Source: SHVO01 sp041905795 (GTDB taxonomy: Bacteria; Pseudomonadota; Alphaproteobacteria; Rhodospirillales; Rhodospirillaceae). Taken from it: 64,000 nucleotides of DNA. The DNA lies in assembly GCA_041905795.1 (NCBI GenBank), contig JAYRKL010000001.1, positions 124,001 to 188,000 on the forward strand. The letters run 5' to 3'. The number at the start of each line of letters is the position of its first letter. Within the stretch, counting starts at the first letter, position 1. The notes below the pieces were generated by a model. It was not told where the DNA came from and did no database searches. It saw only the letters and a program-made list of their open reading frames with translations. The translations under genes and the position numbers were made by a program. This document shows positions 25,426 through 33,685 of this stretch, in pieces.

Positions 25426-27936
25426 TCAGCGGTCCTCCGCCAGCACTTCCTTCACCTTGGAGGCGAGCTGGCCAAGGCTGAAGGGCTTGGGCAGGAAGTG
25501 GAAGTCGGCGGTGTCGACGATGTCGCCGCGGGCCACTTCTTCCGAGTAACCGGAAATTATGACGATCTTGATCTCCGGCCGCTCCACCCGGATCAGGCGG
25601 GCGAGCGTGCCACCGTCCATGCCGGGCATCATCATGTCGGTGATCATCAGGTGCACCACCGGCGTGTCGCGCAGGATATCGAGCGCCTGTTCGCCGGTGC
25701 GGGCTTCCAGCACCTTGTAACCCTTGTTTTTCAGGGCGCGGGAGGCGAACACGCGCACCGCGTCCTCGTCCTCCACCAGCAGAACGGTGCCGACCCCGGC
25801 CAGATCGGCCTTGGCCAGTTCGGCCTCGGGGATGGCCTTGGCGGCGGCGGCGTTCTTGGCCTCGCGCTTGGCCTCCGCCTCCTCCACTTCGCGCGAAACG
25901 CGCGGGAGATAGATGGTGAACGTGGCGCCCTTGCCCACCGCCGAGTCCACCAGAATGAAGCCGCCGGTCTGGCGCACCACGCCGTAGACCGTGGCCAAAC
26001 CCAATCCGGTCCCGGCGCCGGGGATTTCCTTCTTGGTGGAGAAGAACGGCTCGAAGATGCGGCCCAGGTTCTCCGGCGGAATGCCCTTGCCGGTATCCGA
26101 CACCGCGATCCGCACGTAGCGCCCCGCCGGCACCTGTTCGGCGCCGACCTGCGTCGGCGTATCGAAGGTCTCGGAGCCGGTGGTGATGGTCAGCGTGCCG
26201 CCGCCCTGCATGGCGTCGCGGGCGTTGACGGCAAGGTTGATGATCAGCTGGTCGAACTGGCCCGGGTCGACGCGCACCAGGCCGAGGTCGCGGCCGTGCA
26301 CCAGCCTGAACTCGATGGACTCGCCGATCAGGCGCGTCAGCAGGTGCGACATTTCGGTCAGCGCGTCGGTGATGTTCATCTCGCGCGGCTGCAGCGGCTG
26401 TTTGCGCGAGAACGCCAGCAGCTGGCGCACAAGGTTGGCGGCGCGGTTGGAGTTCTGCTTGATCTGCATGATATCGGCGAAGCTGGGGTCGCCGGCGGCG
26501 TGACGCTGCAGCAGGAGATCGCAGAACCCGATCATGGCGGTGAGCAGGTTGTTGAAGTCGTGGGCGACCCCGCCCGCCAGCTGGCCCATGGCCTGCATCT
26601 TCTGGGCCTGGGCGAACTGGACCTCCAGGTTCTTCTGCTCGGTGACGTCGATGAAGTGCGCCACCACGCCCTCGATCTCGCCTTCGCGCAGGAGGTCCCC
26701 GCCCAGCGGCGAGGCCGTCAGCGGGCCCACGAACACCGAGGTCTGGGCGACATGCTGGGGATTTTGGGCCGCCAGGGCGCCGACGACGCGCACGTCGAAA
26801 TGCGCGCCTTCGCTTTCCCCGGCCAGCACTTTGTTCATCTCGGCGATGAAATTGCGCCGGTCGTCGGCCACCACCTTGTCGGCGAGGCTGGCGCCGGCCA
26901 GGGCGGTGCGGTTCTGGCCGCTCAGCTTCTCGAAGGCGCGGTTGCAGTCGACCACGGTGCCGTCCTGGTCGGTGATCGCAATAGCAACAGGCGCCGCGTC
27001 GAACAGCGAGCGGAAACGTTCGTAGGCGAGGCGGCTGGGCGCGGCCGCCTGTTCGCGGCGCATGCCGTCGCGCACGGCCAATGTCCGCGTGCGGGTGACG
27101 CCGGCGTCGTCATAGGTGGATTGCAGCACCAGGGCGGGGATGGTTTCGCCGCTGCGGGCGCGGAACTGCACCTCGCCCTGCCATTCTCCGTCGGCCTGGG
27201 GGCGGTTTGGCCCGGCGATGATGTCGTCGATGGCGACGCCTTGCAGTTCCTCGGGGTCGTAGCCCAGCCAGCCGGCGAAGCGCTGGTTGACGAAACGCAG
27301 CTGCCCGTCCACGTCCACCGAATAGATGCCGGTCGGCAGGAAATACAGGAAGTCCGAGAGTTCCTGGCGCTCGTGGTTGAGGATGTCGCCGATGGTGCGC
27401 CGGGCGGTGATGTCCGCGGCATTCCACAGTTGCAGGTTCTCGCTCCCGGACCGCAGATCGCGCGACAGGGCCAGGGGCCGAACGCTGACCTCGAACCACT
27501 CCTGTTCGCCGCCGGGGCCGGTTAGCGGCACCTCGGCGCGGGTGGCGAGGCCGGTGGCGGCCGCCTGGCGGAGGCGGACTAATGTGTCGTCGCCCTCGCC
27601 GTCCTTGTCGATGCGGGCGGCCAGGAAATCGAGCGGGCTCTCGCCGCCCAGCCAGTCTTTGGCCTGGCGATTGATATGCAGGATGCGCCCGGAGGCGTCG
27701 GTGATCAGGCGCGGTGTATCGGTGGCGTCCACCAGAGCGGCCAGGGCGCCGGCGCCGCCGGCTTTCCGGCGTGCGCCGATGACCGCGGCAACCGCGGCAC
27801 AAGCCGAAAGACCGGCCGCCGCCGCCGACAGGACGGGCGCGAGGCGCGGGTCCGGGATCACGGCGCCGCCAAGCGCGGCCAGCGCGGCACCCGCGCCAAG
27901 CCCCGCGGTGATGCTCCATATGGTTCTAGCTGGCAC
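25426..27936 (-). CDS. cckA: Hybrid sensor histidine kinase CckA
   Basis: The kinase that starts the CckA-ChpT-CtrA phosphorelay controlling cell cycle and flagellar genes. The 836-residue chain has two membrane helices at the N-terminus, PAS-like regions at roughly 70-180, 190-300 and 305-430, and the CckA-type phosphoacceptor site GGVAHDFNNLLTAMIGFCDL with His459. It continues with an ATPase domain containing NLAVNARDAM and GTGLGLATVYG, and a C-terminal receiver (LLVEDEDAVRVFAS, ITDMMMPGMDG, LPKPF). It starts with GTG and overlaps the end of flhB by 11 bp, so it is the last gene of the early flagellar operon and translationally coupled to it. Confidence 0.92.
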   Translation of the reverse strand: MPARTIWSITAGLGAGAALAALGGAVIPDPRLAPVLSAAAAGLSACAAVAAVIGARRKAGGAGALAALVDATDTPRLITDASGRILHINRQAKDWLGGESPLDFLAARIDKDGEGDDTLVRLRQAAATGLATRAEVPLTGPGGEQEWFEVSVRPLALSRDLRSGSENLQLWNAADITARRTIGDILNHERQELSDFLYFLPTGIYSVDVDGQLRFVNQRFAGWLGYDPEELQGVAIDDIIAGPNRPQADGEWQGEVQFRARSGETIPALVLQSTYDDAGVTRTRTLAVRDGMRREQAAAPSRLAYERFRSLFDAAPVAIAITDQDGTVVDCNRAFEKLSGQNRTALAGASLADKVVADDRRNFIAEMNKVLAGESEGAHFDVRVVGALAAQNPQHVAQTSVFVGPLTASPLGGDLLREGEIEGVVAHFIDVTEQKNLEVQFAQAQKMQAMGQLAGGVAHDFNNLLTAMIGFCDLLLQRHAAGDPSFADIMQIKQNSNRAANLVRQLLAFSRKQPLQPREMNITDALTEMSHLLTRLIGESIEFRLVHGRDLGLVRVDPGQFDQLIINLAVNARDAMQGGGTLTITTGSETFDTPTQVGAEQVPAGRYVRIAVSDTGKGIPPENLGRIFEPFFSTKKEIPGAGTGLGLATVYGVVRQTGGFILVDSAVGKGATFTIYLPRVSREVEEAEAKREAKNAAAAKAIPEAELAKADLAGVGTVLLVEDEDAVRVFASRALKNKGYKVLEARTGEQALDILRDTPVVHLMITDMMMPGMDGGTLARLIRVERPEIKIVIISGYSEEVARGDIVDTADFHFLPKPFSLGQLASKVKEVLAEDR

Positions 27937-28993
27937 GCTTGCCCTTCAGGCGCATCACAAAGCCGATGACTTCCGCCACGGCCTTATAGTGCTCCTGGGG
28001 AATTTCCTGATCAATCTCCACCGACGCGTACAAGGCGCGCGCCAGCGGCGGGTTCTCGACGATGGGAACGTCGTGGATCTCGGCCACCTGGCGCATGCGC
28101 TTGGCGAGGTAGTCGACGCCCTTGCCGACCACCACCGGAGCGGCCATCGCCTCCATGTCGTATTTCAGCGCCACGGCGAAGTGGGTCGGATTGGTGATGA
28201 TCACGTTGGCCTTCGACACCGCCACCATCATGCGCTGGCGGTGGCGCTCGATGCGCAGGGAGCGGATCTTGTTTTTGACCTTGGGGTCGCCGTCCTGTTC
28301 CTTGTGCTCGTCCTTGACCTCCTGCTTGGTCATCTTGAGCTTCTCGCGGTGCGACCACTGCTGGTAGATGTAGTCGGCGGCGGCCAGCGCCGACATCACC
28401 AGCACCGTCACGAACAGCACCATCACGATCAGGCGGTGGATCTCCGACAAGGTGGTCGAGATGTCCTGGTCGATGATCTTATCCGGGTGGCCCATGGTCG
28501 GAACGACAAGCGCCGTCACCATGCCGCCGACCGCGAAAATCTTCACCAGCGCCTTGAGCATCTCCAGCACGGCGTTGAACGAGAACATGCGCTTGAGCCC
28601 GGCCAGCGGATTGAGCGAGCCGAGGTTCGGCGACAGCTTCTTGGGGGTATAGGCGAGGCCCACCTGGGTCAGGGTGCCGATCAGGGCCATCAGCACCAGC
28701 ACGCCCACCGGGAACGCCATCAGGACGCCGATCTGCCAGACGACCTCGGTGAGGAGCGTGCGCATGTTGTCGACGTCGATATGCATGGTCTCCGGGCGCT
28801 CGAGGAACCCGCGCATATAGTTCATGAGCTTCTTGGCCATCCACGGCGCAATCACGCCGACGACGATCAAGGCGCCGATCAGCATGGCGGTGCTCTTGAC
28901 CTCCTGCGAGACCGGAATGTTGCCTTCGCTGCGGGCCTTGCTCAGCCGTTTGCCCGTAGGCTGTTCCGTTTTGGCGTCTTTATCCTCGGACAT
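27926..28993 (-). CDS. flhB: Flagellar export switch protein FlhB
   Basis: The 355-residue FlhB of the flagellar type III export gate. There are four membrane helices in the first two-thirds, then a cytoplasmic domain with the autocleavage motif NPTH (IITNPTHFAVALKY), at which cleavage switches export from rod/hook to filament substrates. The start at 28993 (SEDKDAKTEQPTGKRLSKAR) is the conserved FlhB N-terminus; 11 further in-frame codons are ignored. It follows fliR by 16 bp. Confidence 0.97.
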   Translation of the reverse strand: MSEDKDAKTEQPTGKRLSKARSEGNIPVSQEVKSTAMLIGALIVVGVIAPWMAKKLMNYMRGFLERPETMHIDVDNMRTLLTEVVWQIGVLMAFPVGVLVLMALIGTLTQVGLAYTPKKLSPNLGSLNPLAGLKRMFSFNAVLEMLKALVKIFAVGGMVTALVVPTMGHPDKIIDQDISTTLSEIHRLIVMVLFVTVLVMSALAAADYIYQQWSHREKLKMTKQEVKDEHKEQDGDPKVKNKIRSLRIERHRQRMMVAVSKANVIITNPTHFAVALKYDMEAMAAPVVVGKGVDYLAKRMRQVAEIHDVPIVENPPLARALYASVEIDQEIPQEHYKAVAEVIGFVMRLKGKRAS

Positions 28994-29009
28994 CGTTCCC
29001 TCCCCGGCG

Positions 29010-29798
29010 CTATCGCACCGGAGCAACCGCGCGCAGCGGCGAAAGCAGGCCGTGCAGGCTGTTGTCCATGAAATGCAGGAACACGAGGATGACGGTGGGC
29101 AGCGACACCATCAGGATGGCGAAGCCGAGCACGATCTTGCCCGGCATCACCACGAAGAACACGTTCAGCTGCGGCGACAGCCGCGCCAGGATACCCGAGG
29201 TCACCTGGAACACGATTTCGAACACCAGGAACGGCGCCGCCAGCTTGACGCCCATATAGAACGCCTGGTCGAGCAGGTTGCCGATCATCGTCACCATGTC
29301 GCGGGTGAACAGGCGCGCGCCCGGCGTCAGCAGGTTGTAGCTGTCGATGGCGGCCGACAGCAGGAAATGGTGGGTGTTGGTGACGAAAATCATGGTCAAC
29401 GCCGTCAGGTTGATCATGCCGATGACGATGGAGCTTTGCTCCTGGGTGACCGGGTCGTCGGTGAGCGCGTTGGTGATGCCGGTGGCGGTGGCGATCATCT
29501 GTCCGGCCAGTTCCAGCGCCGCCATGATGATCTGGATCAGCGCGCCGAGGAAGCCGCCGATGATCATCTCGGAGGCAATCATCCACACCAGGTCGGCGGG
29601 GTTCTCGGGCTGCGGCGGCAGAAGCACAGCTACCATCGGCAAGGTCAGCACGGTGACCAGCAGCGCGAAGATCAGGCGGATGCGAGGGCTGACATAGGCC
29701 GCCGAGAACCCCGGCAGCATGATGAACACCACGCCGAGGCGGGCGAACACCAGCATGAACTGGAAGATGTTGATGGCGAGGTAGTCTGCGAGTTGCAT
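29010..29798 (-). CDS. fliR: Flagellar biosynthesis protein FliR
   Basis: A 262-residue membrane component of the FliPQR export gate with about six hydrophobic helices. The family features AYVSPRIRLIFALLVT, ASEMIIGGFLGALIQIIM and a C-terminal FAILMVSLPTVILVFLHFM are visible. It is separated from fliQ by a 116-bp gap that contains a short hairpin repeat, and followed closely by flhB. Confidence 0.96.
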   Translation of the reverse strand: MQLADYLAINIFQFMLVFARLGVVFIMLPGFSAAYVSPRIRLIFALLVTVLTLPMVAVLLPPQPENPADLVWMIASEMIIGGFLGALIQIIMAALELAGQMIATATGITNALTDDPVTQEQSSIVIGMINLTALTMIFVTNTHHFLLSAAIDSYNLLTPGARLFTRDMVTMIGNLLDQAFYMGVKLAAPFLVFEIVFQVTSGILARLSPQLNVFFVVMPGKIVLGFAILMVSLPTVILVFLHFMDNSLHGLLSPLRAVAPVR

Positions 29799-29848
29799 GA
29801 CCGGCTGCGGCTACCCGCCTTCTCCTGAGGCCTCGGCTTCTTTTTGTC

Positions 29849-29871
29849 GCATTTTCCTGACCGGAAAATGC
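29849..29871. repeat. Hairpin GCATTTTCC/GGAAAATGC between fliQ and fliR
   Basis: A perfect 9-bp inverted repeat with a 5-nt loop in the only sizeable gap of the early flagellar operon. The arm resembles the ends of the intergenic repeat at 18822-18878. It could modulate expression of the fliR-flhB-cckA part. Confidence 0.6.
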
Positions 29872-29914
29872 CCGGCGAGTTGCATAGGAGGGGAACCCGC
29901 CTAGAAGATTGCCG

Positions 29915-30181
29915 TCACCCGAGGGCGACGATCTTATCCATCACGCGGTGGGTGAATTCGGTGAGTTCGCGCAGCATCCAGGGCATGAACAGGATCATGG
30001 CGGCGAAGATCGACAGGATCTTCGGGATGAAGGTCAGGGTCATTTCCTGGATGTGGGTCAGGGTCTGGAACACTGAGATGATCAGGCCCACCACCAGGCC
30101 GATGACCAGCATGGGCGCCGAGACCAGCAGCATGGTCATCATGGCGTCGCGGGCGATATCGAGGACGTCGGCTTCAGACAT
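29915..30181 (-). CDS. fliQ: Flagellar biosynthesis protein FliQ
   Basis: An 88-residue, two-helix membrane subunit of the FliPQR export gate. The sequence APMLVIGLVVGLIISVFQTL then THIQEMTLTFIPKI is the FliQ signature. It lies 15 bp after fliE. Confidence 0.96.
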   Translation of the reverse strand: MSEADVLDIARDAMMTMLLVSAPMLVIGLVVGLIISVFQTLTHIQEMTLTFIPKILSIFAAMILFMPWMLRELTEFTHRVMDKIVALG

Positions 30182-30196
30182 CTCTATTCCCCAGCC

Positions 30197-30517
30197 CTAA
30201 ATGGGCATCTTCAAGATTTCCTGGTAGGCGTTGAGCACCTTGTCGCGCACCGCTACCACGGTTTCCAGGGTGTGTTCGGCGTTGGCGACGGCGGTGACCA
30301 CGTCCTTGAGGTCGGCTTCACCGGTGATCTGCTTCAAGGACAACTCTTCCGCCTGGCGGCCGGTCTTGACCGCGCTGTTGAGGTTGTCGGTGACCAGGTT
30401 CAGGAACGAATTGCCGTCTTCGCTTTTGGGGCCTTCGGCCTTGCCGCTGAAGGCGGCGTCGGCGGTCTTGGCGGCGCGGGCGTAGGCGTTGACGGCGGAG
30501 GAAAAATCGATCGCCAT
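30197..30517 (-). CDS. fliE: Flagellar hook-basal body protein FliE
   Basis: A 106-residue protein joining the MS ring to the rod. The C-terminal half, AEELSLKQITGEADLKDVVT followed by AVANAEHTLETVVAVRDKVL and NAYQEILKMPI, is the conserved FliE domain. It lies 14 bp after flgC within the operon. Confidence 0.95.
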   Translation of the reverse strand: MAIDFSSAVNAYARAAKTADAAFSGKAEGPKSEDGNSFLNLVTDNLNSAVKTGRQAEELSLKQITGEADLKDVVTAVANAEHTLETVVAVRDKVLNAYQEILKMPI

Positions 30518-30531
30518 GGCTAGTCCCTACC

Positions 30532-30942
30532 TTATTTCAGCAGTTCGAGGGTCTTCGCGACCATCTGCCGCGAGGTCGAGATCACGTTCATATTGGCTTC
30601 GTAGGAGCGCTGCGCTTCGCGCATGTCCATCATCTCGATCAGCGGATTGACGTTGGGCGTCAGCACATAGCCCTGCGCGTTGGCGCCGGGGTGCGCGGGA
30701 TCGTACTTCGACGCCAGCTTTGTCGGGTCGTTGAAGATCTTTTTCACCGCCACGGTGTCGGCGCCCAAGGCCTTGTCGAGCTGGTTGCGGAAGGTGACCA
30801 GCTTGCGGCGATAGGGCTCGCCGCCCGGCGTTTCCGCGGTGGAATCGGCGTTGGCGAGGTTTTCGGAGATGACGCGCAGGCGTGTGGCCTGGGCCTTCAT
30901 GCCCTTGGCGGCGATTTCCGAGCTGACCTTGAGATCGTCCAT
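30532..30942 (-). CDS. flgC: Flagellar basal-body rod protein FlgC
   Basis: A 136-residue proximal rod subunit. The N-terminus carries RVISENLANADSTAETPGGE, equivalent to the ANANT rod motif, with PYRRK after it. The C-terminal MDMREAQRSYEANMNVISTS region is the paired rod helix. Confidence 0.96.
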   Translation of the reverse strand: MDDLKVSSEIAAKGMKAQATRLRVISENLANADSTAETPGGEPYRRKLVTFRNQLDKALGADTVAVKKIFNDPTKLASKYDPAHPGANAQGYVLTPNVNPLIEMMDMREAQRSYEANMNVISTSRQMVAKTLELLK

Positions 30943-30977
30943 GGTCCGGTGCCCCTACCCTTTTCCCCTGGCCCGCC

Positions 30978-31388
30978 TTACGGCGTGCCTTTGATGGCGA
31001 TGGAAAGCATTTTCAAGTTGGCCTGCATCAAGGTGACGGCGGTGTCATAGGCGGAGCGGGTGTCCGAGACCTTCTGCATCTGCTCTTCGACCACCACCTG
31101 GTTGCCGTCGGGCGAGGCTTCGAAGGTCTTGCGCTGGCCGATGTCGCGGAACTTCTGCTGCTCCTGGATCGTGCCTTTGAGGTGGTTGGGGTTGGTGCGC
31201 GCCACTTGCACGGGCGCCTGCATTTCGCCGCGCAGCACCTGCTTGAAGTCGACCGGGTTGAGGTCCTTCGGCCGGTAGTCGGGCGTGTCGGCGTTGGAGA
31301 TGTTCTGGGACAGCACGCGCTGACGCTGGGTGGCCCAATCCATGCGGGTCATCGCCAGCTTGAAGAGCTTCAGGTTGTTGAGGTCCAC
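30978..31388 (-). CDS. flgB: Flagellar basal-body rod protein FlgB
   Basis: A 136-residue proximal rod subunit and the first gene of the flgB-flgC-fliE-fliQ-fliR-flhB-cckA operon. It shows RVLSQNISNADTPDYRPKDL, the rod-family N-terminal motif, and a C-terminal SAYDTAVTLMQANLKMLSIA helix. Its promoter lies in the 228-bp gap shared with the divergent fliO/fliP group. Confidence 0.96.
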   Translation of the reverse strand: MDLNNLKLFKLAMTRMDWATQRQRVLSQNISNADTPDYRPKDLNPVDFKQVLRGEMQAPVQVARTNPNHLKGTIQEQQKFRDIGQRKTFEASPDGNQVVVEEQMQKVSDTRSAYDTAVTLMQANLKMLSIAIKGTP

Positions 31389-31540
31389 GCGTGCCGCCCT
31401 TTTAAACCCAAGAGGAATTCAGGAGAGGGGTTCAGGTAGGCAAAATTGACCTAGGAAGCTTAACAATCTGTGAATCTCGGTTAACGGCAATATTTTATAT
31501 TATAATCAACTACTTAGTATGGTTTTCGGGTATGCGGCGC

Positions 31541-31555
31541 TTAAACCTTTATTAA
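31541..31555. promoter_or_regulatory. CtrA-like box between divergent early flagellar operons
   Basis: TTAA-ACCTTTA-TTAA matches the TTAA-N7-TTAA core of CtrA operators. It lies 62 bp before the plus-strand FlhB-like gene and about 150 bp upstream of flgB. Other TTAAC halves lie nearby. The presence of cckA in the adjacent operon makes CtrA control plausible, but the region is AT-rich and a chance match is possible. Confidence 0.45.
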
Positions 31556-31616
31556 GTGCTTTAGGCAATTGTTGCCTTGAGAAATTAACCGCTGTTGCAG
31601 CGTCGCCACGGCCTTC

Positions 31617-32003
31617 ATGACCGACAAGCCCGCTCCGCCTCCCGGCCAGATCCCCAGAACCATCGCGGTGGCCGTGGAGGAGCAGGACGGTGCGGCCCCC
31701 AAGGTGAGCGCCACCGGCCGGGGGTACGCCGCCGAGCAGATCCTGGCGCTCGCCTTCGCCCGCGGGATCAAGGTGCGTGAAGACGCGGACCTCGCCCAGA
31801 TTCTGGCGGCGGTGGACGTGGACAGCGAGATACCGACCGAAGCCTTCGCCGCGGTGGCCGAGATCCTGGCCCATGTCTACCGCGCCAACGGCGAACAACC
31901 CCGCGGCTTCGCCGCCGAACAGAACGACCCGCGCGGCGCCGCCGCGCCAGCTCAAGAGACCCCCCGCGGCGACGCCGCGGAACAGGAACAGGTGAATCGA
32001 TGA
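31617..32003 (+). CDS. FlhB C-terminal domain homologue (FhlB-like)
   Basis: A 128-residue soluble protein whose residues about 14-92 correspond to the cytoplasmic end of FlhB: RTIAVAVEEQD, then GRGYAAEQILALAFARGIKV and AEILAHVYRANG. It lacks the membrane domain and the NPTH cleavage loop. FhlB-type proteins accompany full FlhB in many flagellated bacteria and may influence substrate switching. The tail is low-complexity. Its stop overlaps the next start (ATGA). No strong ribosome-binding site is visible. Confidence 0.85.
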   Translation: MTDKPAPPPGQIPRTIAVAVEEQDGAAPKVSATGRGYAAEQILALAFARGIKVREDADLAQILAAVDVDSEIPTEAFAAVAEILAHVYRANGEQPRGFAAEQNDPRGAAAPAQETPRGDAAEQEQVNR

Positions 32004-32344
32004 CTCATGTTGCCGCGCCCTCGCCCGCTTCCGACGCCATCCACGCCGAACTGGTGAAGATCGAATCCCTAATCTCGACCGCCGTGCGTCTGCTGGATGA
32101 CGGGCGCGTGGTGAACCTGCAGGCGCTGCAGACGCGCACCAAGGAGGTCTGCGACGCCGCCCTGGCGCTGCCGCGCGACGAGTCCCGCCCGCTGGTGCCG
32201 GCCATGGAAGCGCTGCTGGTGGCGCTCGACACCCTGACCGGCAAGCTCAACAGCCGCTTCGGCGACTTGCCGACCCTGGCCAACCTGGTCGGCGCCGACA
32301 CCGCCGCCACGCTCTATGGCCAGGCGCTGAAGCACTTCCCGTAA
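32000..32344 (+). CDS. Small helical protein in the fliO-fliP operon, function unknown
   Basis: A 114-residue acidic, alpha-helical protein that I cannot assign to a family. It has no signal peptide or membrane helix. The helices SDAIHAELVKIESLISTAVR and PAMEALLVALDTLTGKLNSR and its place in the operon suggest a flagellar export chaperone or regulator (FliT- or FlgN-like size), which is inference. It overlaps the FlhB-like gene by 4 bp and precedes fliO by 13 bp. Confidence 0.8.
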   Translation: MTHVAAPSPASDAIHAELVKIESLISTAVRLLDDGRVVNLQALQTRTKEVCDAALALPRDESRPLVPAMEALLVALDTLTGKLNSRFGDLPTLANLVGADTAATLYGQALKHFP

Positions 32345-32357
32345 GACGCACGCCGGC

Positions 32358-32702
32358 ATGGAACCGCAGAGCTACATCACCGCCGTGCTGGTCCTGATCC
32401 TGGTGGTCGGGCTGATCCTGGGCCTGGCCGCGCTGCTGAAGCGGTTCGGCCTGGCCGACGCCCGCGCCCTGGGACGCCGCGCCCGCCTCGCCACCGTTGA
32501 ATCCAAGTCCCTCGACGGCCGGCATCGCCTCATCCTGGTGCGCCGCGACGACGTCGAGCATCTGCTGCTGGTCGGCCCGAACACCAGCCAGGTCATCGAG
32601 CGCGGCATCCCCGCCGCGCCCGCGGCCGGGGATGAAACACCCGCAGGGAGCGCTTTCGCCCGCCTGCTCATGAATAAACGCGACGGAGAGCCTCAGTCAT
32701 GA
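32358..32702 (+). CDS. fliO: Flagellar biosynthesis protein FliO
   Basis: A 114-residue protein with one N-terminal membrane helix (ITAVLVLILVVGLILGLAAL) and a short cytoplasmic domain with the FliO pattern SLDGRHRLILVRRDDVEHLL then LVGPNTSQVIE. FliO helps FliP assemble into the export gate. Its stop overlaps the fliP ATG by 4 bp. Confidence 0.9.
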   Translation: MEPQSYITAVLVLILVVGLILGLAALLKRFGLADARALGRRARLATVESKSLDGRHRLILVRRDDVEHLLLVGPNTSQVIERGIPAAPAAGDETPAGSAFARLLMNKRDGEPQS

Positions 32703-33463
32703 GCGGCCGGACACTGAAAACCTTCCTCGCGGTCGGGCTGATCGCGGGCCTCGCGCTCTTGCCGGAAACCGCGGCGGCGCAGAATTTCTCCATCGACTTC
32801 GGCCCCACCGCCGCCACCGGCCCCAACTCGACCACCACCCGCGTCGTCCAGCTGTTGTTGCTGATGACCGCGCTGTCGGTGGCCCCGGCCCTCTTGATGA
32901 TGGTGACCGCCTTCACCCGCATCGTCGTGGTGCTGTCGATCCTGAGACACGCATTGGGCACCAACACCAGCCCGCCCAACGCGGTGGTCATGTCGCTGGC
33001 CTTGTTCCTGACCATCTTCGTCATGGCGCCGACCTTCGAGAACGCCTGGAACACCGGCCTTCAGCCGCTGATCAACGGCCAGATCAACGAGGCGGAATCC
33101 TTCAAGCGCACCGCCATGCCGTTCCACGATTTCATGATGCGCCACGTCCGCGAGAAGGACCTGCAGCTGTTCATGAACATGGCCAAGGTGTCGCAGGTGG
33201 AGCGCCCCGAGGACACCCCGCTGCAGGCCCTGGTGCCCGCCTTCATGATCTCCGAACTGCGCCGCGCCTTCGAGATCGGCTTCCTGATCTACGTGCCCTT
33301 CATCATCATCGACATGGTCATCGCCTCGGTCCTGATGTCCATGGGCATGATGATGCTGCCGCCGATGATGCTGTCGATGCCGTTCAAGCTGATCTTCTTC
33401 GTGCTCGTGGACGGCTGGTACCTGTTGATCGGCAGCCTGGCGCAGAGCTTCTCGGGCGGATAG
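32699..33463 (+). CDS. fliP: Flagellar biosynthesis protein FliP
   Basis: A 254-residue export-gate subunit with cleavable signal peptide (LAVGLIAGLALLPETAAA), about four membrane helices, and the signatures MMVTAFTRIVVVLSILRHAL and GTNTSPPNAVV. It ends with FKLIFFVLVDGWYLLIGSLA. It is the last gene of this operon; after it come a twin-palindrome element and a terminator. Confidence 0.97.
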   Translation: MSGRTLKTFLAVGLIAGLALLPETAAAQNFSIDFGPTAATGPNSTTTRVVQLLLLMTALSVAPALLMMVTAFTRIVVVLSILRHALGTNTSPPNAVVMSLALFLTIFVMAPTFENAWNTGLQPLINGQINEAESFKRTAMPFHDFMMRHVREKDLQLFMNMAKVSQVERPEDTPLQALVPAFMISELRRAFEIGFLIYVPFIIIDMVIASVLMSMGMMMLPPMMLSMPFKLIFFVLVDGWYLLIGSLAQSFSGG

Positions 33464-33485
33464 CCAAGCAGGCTCCGACGCCGGG

Positions 33486-33573
33486 GAATTAATTGTACCA
33501 GGTACAATTTAATTAGCTCAGCCACTTCCACAGACTCTCTGAGTGCAGAAATTGTACCTGGTACAATTAATTC
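33486..33573. repeat. 88-bp twin-palindrome element 2 (TGTACCAGGTACA)
   Basis: A perfect 25-bp inverted repeat (33486-33510 and 33549-33573) around a 38-bp spacer. The inner palindromes TGTACCAGGTACA (33494-33506) and TGTACCTGGTACA (33553-33565) have centres 59 bp apart, exactly as in element 1 at 22542-22629. The spacer has its own CTCAG/CTGAG stem and shows no similarity to that of element 1. It lies 22 bp after the fliP stop. Confidence 0.8.
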
Positions 33574-33593
33574 TGCGCTTCGCCCCGAAAGCA

Positions 33594-33627
33594 AAAAAGG
33601 CTGCCAGAAAATTCCGGCAGCCTTTTT
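33594..33627. terminator. Bidirectional terminator between fliP and the PepSY gene
   Basis: A perfect 12-bp stem, AAAAAGGCTGCC/GGCAGCCTTTTT, with a 10-nt loop. The A-run and T-run let it act on both strands, ending fliP on the right and the PepSY gene on the left. Confidence 0.88.
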
Positions 33628-33685
33628 AGTTTCCAGGGCGAGAGACTACCCCCGCACCTTGCGCCGGCGGAAGGCCGGCTATCTT

